Shown here: positions 1-4,528 of the stretch, one piece after another
How positions within the stretch are numbered: position 1 is the stretch's first letter
Layout of the letters: every line of letters starts with the position of its first letter
NCBI GenBank assembly: GCA_003545625.1
Contig: DODH01000299.1
Span: 11,608-18,055 of the forward strand
Direction: 5' to 3'
Source of the DNA: Nitrospina sp.
Lineage (GTDB): Bacteria > Nitrospinota > Nitrospinia > Nitrospinales > VA-1
Length of the DNA stretch: 6,448 bases
Translations under genes and position numbers: made by a program
The notes under the pieces: generated by a model
Told to the model about the DNA's origin: nothing
The model's input: the letters and a program-made list of their open reading frames with translations, nothing else
The model's database searches: none

Positions 1-356
1 GACCACTGCCCCGGAAAATCATAATAAAGCTGGAGGAATTTTTCCCGAGAAACGACAAGGGGAAACCCCGGGGATAATTCTTCAAACAAATGTTTGAAGG
101 AAGAAATACCCAAGGTCGTTTCTTCCTGAAGATCCAGAGAAGAACGAATGGATTTTATTTTGGCTTGTGCAACCAAGGATTGTCTATCCCGCTCCCACAT
201 CCTGCCTAATTGAGGCCTTTTGTGGTTTTGCCACTTTAAGTAATAACCGACACTTTTTTCAAACAGGTTGGTATAAAACTCAAGGAAAAAAAACGCGGAA
301 AGAACAATCAACCCGGCTACACCGTGCCATGATTTTCTGACACCGGAAAATTTCAC
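1..356 (-). CDS. Membrane-anchored protein of unknown function, C-terminus cut off by the window edge
   Basis: This frame is open from a GTG at 356 to the left edge, giving 118 codons with no stop. The start is chosen because it is the first start codon after an in-frame TAA (363-365), which is also the stop of the regulator upstream. A GGTGAG ribosome binding site lies about 9 nt before it, inside the regulator's last codons. The N-terminus is basic (residues 1-11), followed by one hydrophobic segment at about residues 12-30 rich in Leu, Val and Phe, and then a soluble part rich in charged and aromatic residues. This suggests a single N-terminal anchor with the rest probably outside the membrane. 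I do not recognise the family. The 6-nt spacing to the regulator implies co-transcription, so the two may work together. Coding is well supported; function is unknown. Confidence 0.72.
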   Translation of the reverse strand, partial: MKFSGVRKSWHGVAGLIVLSAFFFLEFYTNLFEKSVGYYLKWQNHKRPQLGRMWERDRQSLVAQAKIKSIRSSLDLQEETTLGISSFKHLFEELSPGFPLVVSREKFLQLYYDFPGQW

Positions 357-362
357 TGAATA

Positions 363-1007
363 TTATCTCACCGTGATTTTATTAATACCCCGGGTGAGCA
401 TTTTAAGCTTGTCTATCTTTTCTTGCAAAGTTTTTTTATCAAGCTTTTTCCTGCCAGGTTTTCGTCGTACTTTTGGTTGGCGTACAAAGATTTCGGTCGC
501 TTTTTCAGAGCCGCCTCCCTTTTTCTTCCTACCCCGTTGGCCTTTCTCCACTTTATAAGATAATTTGTACGAAGCTTTGCCCAATTCCGCGATTTGCCCC
601 AGGTTGGACAGGCAGTCTTTTTGAAAACGGGGAGACATCTTTCTGAAAAGCGTTAATATCCTTCTTTCAATATCGTCTAAAGTGATGAGTTCCTGCCGGG
701 AAGGATTATCGAAAACCACCAATCCTTCCTTGAAGTCAACCACACTCACCTCGGTGGAGGATAAATCTTTGTTGATTCTCTGTAGAGGAGCAATATCATT
801 CTTATCTATTTCTGAAGTCAATAATTGCTCTAGCGAGATATTTCCCAGGCGGGCAATTTTGACCAGCACTGCGACAGGAGCATCCCTCTCGCCCGCTTCA
901 TAACGAACAAATGTACGGAAACCTACCTTAAGAATTCCCGACAGGATGGACTGGGTACAACCCAGTTCCTTGCGAATCATTTTCAGATTCTTTGCCAGAA
1001 TTGACAT
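363..1007 (-). CDS. XRE-type helix-turn-helix regulator with AT-hook-like C-terminal tail
   Basis: A 214-aa DNA-binding protein. Residues 6-64 form an XRE/Cro-C1 type helix-turn-helix: the stretch around LGCTQSILSGILKVGFRTFVRYEAGERD has the usual TQ at the start of helix 2 and the R-YE-G turn after the recognition helix. The middle (about 85-150) is of unknown fold and may be a dimerisation or sensor part. The C-terminal 60 residues are very basic, with two AT-hook-like patches, QRGRKKKGGG at 157-166 and RRKPGRKKLDKK at 181-192. AT-hooks bind the minor groove of AT-rich DNA and are uncommon in bacteria. The ATG at 1007 follows an AGAGGG ribosome binding site by 5 nt. A promoter and inverted repeat lie just upstream, which suggests autoregulation. 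The membrane protein downstream is probably in the same operon. The HTH call is firm; the AT-hook role is inferred. Confidence 0.9.
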   Translation of the reverse strand: MSILAKNLKMIRKELGCTQSILSGILKVGFRTFVRYEAGERDAPVAVLVKIARLGNISLEQLLTSEIDKNDIAPLQRINKDLSSTEVSVVDFKEGLVVFDNPSRQELITLDDIERRILTLFRKMSPRFQKDCLSNLGQIAELGKASYKLSYKVEKGQRGRKKKGGGSEKATEIFVRQPKVRRKPGRKKLDKKTLQEKIDKLKMLTRGINKITVR

Positions 1008-1026
1008 CCAAACCCTCTAATCAATA

Positions 1027-1044
1027 GAATTTACATTTAAATTC
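1027..1044. promoter_or_regulatory. Inverted repeat, candidate operator at the regulator's transcription start
   Basis: GAATTTA (1027-1033) and TAAATTC (1038-1044) form a perfect 7+7 bp inverted repeat with a 4-nt spacer. It abuts the TATAAT box (1045-1050) and covers the predicted transcription start, a position where a bound dimer would block initiation. The AT-rich sequence also suits a protein with AT-hook-like patches. Binding by the XRE regulator encoded next to it is an inference. Confidence 0.5.
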
Positions 1045-1073
1045 ATTATAAGCTTAACTTCCTGCCAAAACAA
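1045..1073 (-). promoter_or_regulatory. Sigma70-like promoter of the XRE regulator operon
   Basis: Read on the minus strand, a perfect TATAAT (1050-1045) lies 17 nt downstream of TTGTTT (1073-1068), which keeps the TTG of the -35 consensus. Transcription would start near 1038, leaving a leader of about 30 nt before the ATG at 1007. Spacing and -10 are good; the -35 is only partial. Confidence 0.6.
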
Positions 1074-1383
1074 TACTGGAACATTTCTAATTATAGAAAA
1101 TACTCGACCAAGATATTATCACCAACGGGATAAACAGGCGAGGAAAAATATCACGCGATCTGCCATCGGCGGTTCACCGGGCAAAAACAATTTTTAGAGA
1201 TGCCCTGTAGTCAAAAATTCCAACAAACTTTGCATGAAAAACTACGATCCTTGATTATGAGCAAAAGTTTTGACGCTTTAAAAACACCTGTAACCCGTTA
1301 ACTTAAAAAGGATATCATGATTCTGCCACAAAAAAAATGAATGGCACCAGATTTGCTTCTACTACCTATCAATACCTTCAAAC
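1074..1383. other. Divergent intergenic stretch with no clear gene
   Basis: This AT-rich stretch separates the XRE regulator (minus) from the 130-aa protein (plus). Only very short open frames occur, for example ATGs at 1257 (14 codons) and 1317 (7 codons, preceded by AAGGA), and none has further support. A TTGACG at 1270-1275 could be a -35 box for the plus-strand gene, but no convincing -10 lies 16-18 nt beyond it. I see no RNA gene or strong hairpin. Confidence 0.4.
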
Positions 1384-1401
1384 TTGCAGGGAGAAACCGA
1401 T

Positions 1402-1794
1402 ATGGATTCCGATGCTCATTTAGATCAAGAGTATGAAAACTTGAATGATGCCATTTTACGGGCCATTTTATTGTCGAAAGAAGTGCAGGATATTCTTGTC
1501 CGATTTAAAAAGCTGGGGCAAATGAATGACAAGGCCGTTTTGAACCTGTTTTTAAGCCTGGACGAACTGTACCAAATGATCGATGAAAAACCTACGAACC
1601 CAAACACCTATAAGCTGGAACCGGGAACTTCAACAGCTTCATCAGAAAGGGAAAAGGAAGAAAAATCTTATCCAAAAGAAGAAACCGTCATAGATGGGAA
1701 GTTATTGACTTGTAACGAAGCTCTTTTTGAAAAATTTTACCAAGGAAAGTTTGACCAGGCAGACTGGATGAGAAAAGCCCGCATCCGATTCTAA
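1402..1794 (+). CDS. Acidic helical protein of unknown function, 130 aa
   Basis: The ATG at 1402 is taken as the start because AGGGAG (1388-1393) lies 8 nt before it. A TTG at 1384 in the same frame overlaps that ribosome binding site and is unlikely to be used. The protein has no signal peptide or membrane segment, so it should be cytoplasmic. Residues 10-62 look like two amphipathic helices with regular Leu/Ile spacing. Residues 63-95 are a polar linker rich in Pro, Ser, Glu and Lys, probably disordered. Residues 98-130 form a short C-terminal module with one Cys (104), ending in basic residues (RKARIRF). I do not recognise the family. It is divergent from the XRE regulator and convergent with the 60-aa protein, with 22 nt between the two stops and no hairpin terminator visible there. 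Confidence 0.75.
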   Translation: MDSDAHLDQEYENLNDAILRAILLSKEVQDILVRFKKLGQMNDKAVLNLFLSLDELYQMIDEKPTNPNTYKLEPGTSTASSEREKEEKSYPKEETVIDGKLLTCNEALFEKFYQGKFDQADWMRKARIRF

Positions 1795-1816
1795 AACATT
1801 GACTCAATCCTGGGGA

Positions 1817-1999
1817 CTATTTCTGAAAGATTTTGGCATCGCAGGAGATATATTTGATCTGCTTGAGGGGAACCACAAATATTTCCTCAGAGGTCGTCAC
1901 CTCAAATAATTCCAAGTCATCACTAAAACCATGTTTTTGGGTTGTATCAAGAATCAGTTCCTGATTATCCACAAAAATAATTTTGAGCTGATATTGCAT
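1817..1999 (-). CDS. Small beta-rich protein of unknown function, 60 aa
   Basis: Two ATGs lie six bases apart. The first (2005) directly abuts the AAAGGGG ribosome binding site, while the second (1999) is 6 nt from it, so the second is taken as the start. The protein alternates hydrophobic and polar residues (YQLKIIFVDNQELIL near the N-terminus, EEIFVVPLKQIKYISC near the C-terminus), the pattern of a small all-beta barrel. The layout, a strand pair, a loop, then a strand ending in 'L K x I K Y I', loosely resembles small SH3-like or DUF6982-type domains, but this rests on pattern only. It lies 54 nt downstream of the radical SAM gene on the same strand with no terminator between, so it is probably the last gene of that operon. 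Its role is unknown. Confidence 0.65.
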   Translation of the reverse strand: MQYQLKIIFVDNQELILDTTQKHGFSDDLELFEVTTSEEIFVVPLKQIKYISCDAKIFQK

Positions 2000-2053
2000 T
2001 CCCATCCCCTTTCTGTTTTTTAAATTATGTCTTAAATATCTGCTCCACAGGAA

Positions 2054-3265
2054 CTAGTTGGGGTGGGCAATCCTCTCGAACTTTTTTGACAGAGGATGCC
2101 GCAGATAGTCTTCCACATAGTTTTTCAAATACCCTTTTTCATACAGCTTTTTATTGGAAAGTTTGGAATTCACACGGTTGAGCACCTTAAACCGTACCCG
2201 AGGAAAACGGTCCTTAAAATCATCAAAAGAAACTCCCGAAATATCCCGCTCATCATTGGAAGATTTTTCCATAATCACGCGGGGAAGATGCACAACTTTC
2301 TGGTAACTAATTCTTTTAGCAACATCGCTGAAAGTGAGCAATGTCGTACAATCAGAGTCTCCTCCCAAAGTCTCATTGGGGACATAAAGAAAACGAGCCC
2401 TGCCCTGGCGAAACATACTCAGTATCCGGTGAACATTGCCAGCCATCACGACCCAGTCCTTTTTATCCAATTCGCACGCATCAAAGGTTTTCATGATTTT
2501 GTTCCGGTTCAGAAAAGCCGTGATATCCGATTCGGTATGGATCATCTGGATATTGGGAAGGTTCATGTCATAAACTTTTTGGGACTCACCGGGAAGGAAC
2601 CGTTTTCCCTGCCTCATTAAAGTCGTAGTTTTTTCATCAATGTACTTCAAAGGTGTTAGGCATCCCATCCATAACAGGCAGTTTTTATTAATCTTTGAAA
2701 TGGTTTTCGCGTCTTCGGACATGGTGTCGGGGCCAAAAGAATAAAAATTAGCGGAGGCCACAGCCGGGCCATCCAGCACCCCCAGGACCTGATTGACCGA
2801 AGGCCCTTTCGGCATCACTTGTTTCCGATAAGATCCCAGTGTGATGACCGAAAGTTCGAAGTTAATGCGGCCGGGATATTTTTCTGCCAGACGATTGATC
2901 CTTTTCGGGTCAAAATATCCCACCGAAAACATGGTGATATTTTTATCCGTCTTTTCCAGGAACTCCTCAATCCAGTCCATCGCCTTAGGGTGCAAGGCGA
3001 GGTCTGTCCATTCCATATATTCGTTACCACCTAAAATCAAAGACTCTGCCTCCCGGGTAGGAATTGCCTGGATCTCATTAAAAATAAATTCCCAATCTTC
3101 TTGCGTGGTGAGGGGCATGTCAAAGGTCTGGCGGTAGCTGATATCCTGTTCATAGCAAAATGTGCATTTGACAGGACAGGTCTTTCCCAAGCTAATAGGA
3201 ATTTTGCCGTCCTTGATCTCTTTCCGCAGTATATTCAGATAAAATTCCCGGTTTTGAACACTCAT
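2054..3265 (-). CDS. Radical SAM protein with DUF512-like C-terminal part
   Basis: A 403-aa cytoplasmic protein. C30, C34 and C37 (TCPVKCTFCYE) form the CxxxCxxC motif that binds the 4Fe-4S cluster and S-adenosylmethionine in radical SAM enzymes, and ILGGNEYMEW (77-86) fits the next strand, where a GGE-like motif contacts SAM. Further cysteines at 196, 202, 264 and 306 could bind another cluster or serve in catalysis. Residues about 275-335, with VPNETLGG and the TTLLTFSDVAK / VVHLPRVIM strings, resemble the C-terminal part of DUF512 proteins, as judged by eye. The ATG at 3265 is favoured: it overlaps the stop of the upstream gene as TAATG and AAGGG lies 6 nt before it. A TTG two codons earlier is less likely. 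The substrate is unknown; coupling to the upstream TPR-like protein hints at a partner. Confidence 0.88.
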   Translation of the reverse strand: MSVQNREFYLNILRKEIKDGKIPISLGKTCPVKCTFCYEQDISYRQTFDMPLTTQEDWEFIFNEIQAIPTREAESLILGGNEYMEWTDLALHPKAMDWIEEFLEKTDKNITMFSVGYFDPKRINRLAEKYPGRINFELSVITLGSYRKQVMPKGPSVNQVLGVLDGPAVASANFYSFGPDTMSEDAKTISKINKNCLLWMGCLTPLKYIDEKTTTLMRQGKRFLPGESQKVYDMNLPNIQMIHTESDITAFLNRNKIMKTFDACELDKKDWVVMAGNVHRILSMFRQGRARFLYVPNETLGGDSDCTTLLTFSDVAKRISYQKVVHLPRVIMEKSSNDERDISGVSFDDFKDRFPRVRFKVLNRVNSKLSNKKLYEKGYLKNYVEDYLRHPLSKKFERIAHPN

Positions 3266-3594
3266 TACCAACCCTTAAAAGCACTCATTAACGACTCATC
3301 CACGGGTACCTCCTGCTTCTGGCTTTCTTCAAGACCCTGGATAAGCTTGTTAAGATGAACCGCGGCACAACCCATATAGGCGATACTTTCCTGCTGAAGC
3401 TTATAACTACCCGTTTTCAGCTTCATCCCTAGATCCTCAACATGTTTTGAGTCAAAGGGATGAGTCGTTGCGGCTTTTTTGAATTCCTCAATGGACTCTT
3501 TAAAACTTTTCTTTTCGTGCAAGGTGATGCCATTTTTCAGGCACTCCTGGGCACTTCGGACTTCTTCTACCGTTATGGGTTTGTCTTCCGCCAT
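3265..3594 (-). CDS. Small TPR-like helical protein, coupled to the radical SAM gene
   Basis: The ATG at 3594 is preferred over one at 3609 because the GAGAGGAG ribosome binding site lies between them, just before 3594. The product is then 109 aa and cytoplasmic. Residues about 9-50 resemble one tetratricopeptide-type helix pair (AQECLKNGITLHEKKSF, then ESIEEFKKAATTHPFDSK), with the small residues and the 'A x x x x P' end typical of TPR helices. A further long helix follows (about 52-90), with one Cys near residue 75. There is no catalytic motif, so a binding or scaffold role is likely. Its stop overlaps the start of the radical SAM gene by one base (TAATG), which implies translational coupling and roughly equal amounts of the two proteins. 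The family is not recognised beyond this. Confidence 0.8.
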   Translation of the reverse strand: MAEDKPITVEEVRSAQECLKNGITLHEKKSFKESIEEFKKAATTHPFDSKHVEDLGMKLKTGSYKLQQESIAYMGCAAVHLNKLIQGLEESQKQEVPVDESLMSAFKGW

Positions 3595-3676
3595 AGACTC
3601 CTCTCTCATTATCTCAGGACAGCGCTGAAGCGACAGGAAGGCCGCATACGCGCGGCATATAATTAATGACTTTTAA

Positions 3677-3710
3677 AATGGGTCCATTGTAGCATTGACG
3701 GGCTTGTCAA
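3677..3710. promoter_or_regulatory. Two short inverted repeats over the radical SAM operon promoter
   Basis: AATGG-GT-CCATT (3677-3688) overlaps the -10 box and the predicted start of transcription. TTGAC-GGGCTT-GTCAA (3695-3710) covers the -35 edge and the spacer. Either could be an operator. Both arms are only 5 bp, so chance is possible. Confidence 0.3.
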
Positions 3711-3714
3711 GCAA
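3686..3714 (-). promoter_or_regulatory. Promoter of the TPR-like / radical SAM operon
   Basis: On the minus strand TACAAT (3691-3686) lies 17 nt after TTGCTT (3714-3709). A perfect TTGACA (3710-3705) overlaps this but stands only 13 nt from the same -10, too close for standard use. The leader would be about 85 nt. It contains a small GC-rich hairpin (GCCGC/GCGGC, 3641-3656, 6-nt loop). Confidence 0.45.
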
Positions 3715-3799
3715 TTGGCTCAAGGCAACTGAAAAATACAGGCGGGAAACAGAAAACGGTGCAGAAAAAAAACGGGAATGGCTTCCAAAATTGGAACAG

Positions 3800-3830
3800 A
3801 AAAAGGCGGGGAACCAGAGCGTTCCCCACC
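3800..3830 (-). terminator. Rho-independent terminator for the small lipoprotein transcript
   Basis: GGGGAAC (3808-3814) and GTTCCCC (3821-3827) pair perfectly around a 6-nt loop, and GG/CC adds two more pairs past one mismatch. Read on the minus strand, the stem is followed by five T residues (3804-3800). The eight A residues on the other side (3831-3838) mean the plus direction lacks a T run. The only transcript it would end is the minus-strand lipoprotein transcript from the right, so it also separates that unit from the radical SAM operon. Confidence 0.75.
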
Positions 3831-3881
3831 AAAAAAAACATCCTTTTCCACTAGCAGGTTGCTGAAAAATCCATCAACAGA

Positions 3882-4043
3882 TTAATGTTTCTCTTCAACA
3901 CCCTCAGGTGCGTACTGGTGACCCTCGGGAAATTGTGATCCCATCGAACAAGAAGACATAACCAACACAAGCGAAATCCAAATACCGGTTCCGTTTCCGG
4001 TGAGGGTCTGTCTTTCGGGATTGCTGGCGACGTGGTCAATGCG
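3882..4043 (-). pseudogene. Lipoprotein-like frame without a start codon, probable relic
   Basis: On the minus strand a frame open from 4043 to the TAA at 3884-3882 has a hydrophobic run WISLVLVMSSC with a lipobox-like SSC (Cys codon at 3950-3948), followed by a short polar tail ending EEKH. The tail has PEGH at positions 8-11 counting the Cys as 1, the same place as in the lipoprotein just upstream, so the two look related. No ATG, GTG or TTG precedes the hydrophobic run in this frame back to a TGA at 4046-4044; only an ATT at 4040 could serve. GTG at 3965 and ATG at 3959 would give far too short a signal peptide. The likeliest reading is a decayed duplicate that has lost its start. A start reached by a frameshift is the alternative. 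The terminator downstream would serve it too. Confidence 0.4.
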
Positions 4044-4048
4044 TCAGA

Positions 4049-4180
4049 TTATTTTCCTGGAGGTTGAGGACTATGTTCCTCATCACAATGACCTTCGGGG
4101 CATCCTCCGCCGCCGTAACACCCGGCGGTCATGATGGTGGCCAGAAACAACAAAAGAACTATGCCAAAGAATCTTTTCAT
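4049..4180 (-). CDS. 43-aa Cys/Gly/His-rich lipoprotein
   Basis: A short gene with a classic lipoprotein signal peptide: MKR start, a hydrophobic core FFGIVLLLFLATIM, then the lipobox TAGC with the lipidated Cys at residue 21. The mature part is only 23 residues: CYGGGGCPEGHCDEEH then SPQPPGK. It holds three Cys and two His, as well as four Gly in a row, so it may bind a metal or form disulfides, but no family is recognised. AAGGAG lies 9 nt before the ATG at 4180, a strong ribosome binding site. Upstream is a promoter-like repeat element (4256-4284), and downstream a rho-independent terminator (3800-3830). With its own promoter, RBS and terminator it looks like a real, probably single-gene unit. 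It would sit on the periplasmic face of the inner or outer membrane. Confidence 0.75.
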   Translation of the reverse strand: MKRFFGIVLLLFLATIMTAGCYGGGGCPEGHCDEEHSPQPPGK

Positions 4181-4246
4181 CCTAACTCTCTCCTTTTTAA
4201 GAATAGAAGGTTCAGTCCTATTGGGTTGGGGTTCAAGGTTTTTTTT

Positions 4247-4287
4247 GGACTACGCCTTTTATCAGTATTTTCAGGACAATTCAATCA
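4247..4287. repeat. Direct repeat copy A, 41 bp
   Basis: This aligns without gaps to copy B (4424-4464), with about 31 of 41 bases identical by hand count. Copies are 177 bp apart. The best-kept blocks are TTATCA-TATTT and TTCAATCA on the plus strand, which on the minus strand correspond to a -35/-10-like pair. Flanking T-rich sequence is also similar. Confidence 0.6.
4256..4284 (-). promoter_or_regulatory. Promoter-like element upstream of the small lipoprotein (repeat copy A)
   Basis: On the minus strand TTGAAT (4284-4279) lies 17 nt before TAAAAG (4261-4256). It stands 75 nt upstream of the lipoprotein ATG at 4180. The same arrangement occurs in repeat copy B, which raises confidence, although each hexamer is only a partial match to consensus. 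Confidence 0.4.
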
Positions 4288-4354
4288 GTTTTTTACGTTT
4301 TTCCCCGATTTCCGAGGAAAAGGCCTTTTTAAATGAAGCTACCAACTTTTTCAT
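4271..4354 (-). CDS. Possible 27-aa basic peptide
   Basis: An ATG at 4354 is preceded by a very purine-rich ribosome binding site (GAGAGGAGAGGG, 4370-4359; AGGAG 8 nt from the ATG). The frame runs 27 codons to a TGA at 4273-4271. The peptide is basic and could form an amphipathic helix (MKKLVASFKKAF, then EIGEKRKKLIELS). It has no signal peptide. Its stop codon falls inside repeat copy A. A promoter-like element (4433-4461) lies 78 nt upstream, matching the layout of the lipoprotein gene. This could be a true small gene, a leader peptide of the lipoprotein transcript, or the remains of a duplicated gene whose start region survives. The strong RBS is the main support; the family is unknown. 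Confidence 0.45.
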   Translation of the reverse strand: MKKLVASFKKAFSSEIGEKRKKLIELS

Positions 4355-4423
4355 CCAGCCCTCTCCTCTCAAAAAATTTCGGTTTCCTATAAAGCATTGC
4401 TTCTCGCTCTTGGAACCGGTTTT

Positions 4424-4464
4424 GGAATATGCTTTTTATCAATATTTAAGCAACATTTCAATCA
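4424..4464. repeat. Direct repeat copy B, 41 bp
   Basis: This is the partner of the 4247-4287 copy, in the same orientation and 177 bp away. It lies upstream (on the minus strand) of the 27-aa ORF, as copy A lies upstream of the lipoprotein gene. Confidence 0.6.
4433..4461 (-). promoter_or_regulatory. Promoter-like element upstream of the 27-aa ORF (repeat copy B)
   Basis: On the minus strand TTGAAA (4461-4456) lies 17 nt before TAAAAA (4438-4433), 78 nt upstream of the ATG at 4354. It has the same spacing and position as in copy A. It faces away from the biotin ligase gene, so the two would be divergent. Confidence 0.4.
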
Positions 4465-4528
4465 TTTTTTGGCATTTTACCCTACAATGGGATTCTAAAA
4501 TATAAACCTTCACTACCAAGGTGCTCCC

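Noticed and set aside
1317..1340. ATG at 1317 preceded by AAGGA, a 7-codon frame, followed directly by another ATG
   Set aside because: The peptide is too short to judge, has no regulatory codon run of the attenuator kind, and the following frame overlaps the 130-aa gene out of frame.
2096..2620. A 174-codon plus-strand frame
   Set aside because: It lies wholly antisense to the radical SAM gene, whose motifs are clear.
3851..4039. A 62-codon minus-strand frame starting ATG at 4039
   Set aside because: It has no ribosome binding site and an amino acid make-up unlike a real protein. The neighbouring frame has the lipobox and PEGH signature shared with the intact lipoprotein, so this one is more likely a shadow.
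4064..4336. A 90-codon plus-strand frame
   Set aside because: It is antisense to the lipoprotein and the 27-aa ORF, with no RBS and no recognisable features.
4131..4505. A 124-codon plus-strand frame with repeated AFYQY strings
   Set aside because: The start region is antisense to the lipoprotein signal peptide, there is no RBS, and the repeated amino acids simply reflect the 41-bp DNA repeat. The Phe-rich make-up comes from T-rich sequence.
4439..4519. A 26-codon minus-strand frame from a TTG near 4516, with AGGGGAG upstream, ending in repeat copy B
   Set aside because: It overlaps the likely start region of the biotin ligase on the other strand, uses a TTG start and shows no similarity to the 27-aa peptide in its N-terminal part. 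The RBS-like run is the complement of coding sequence.
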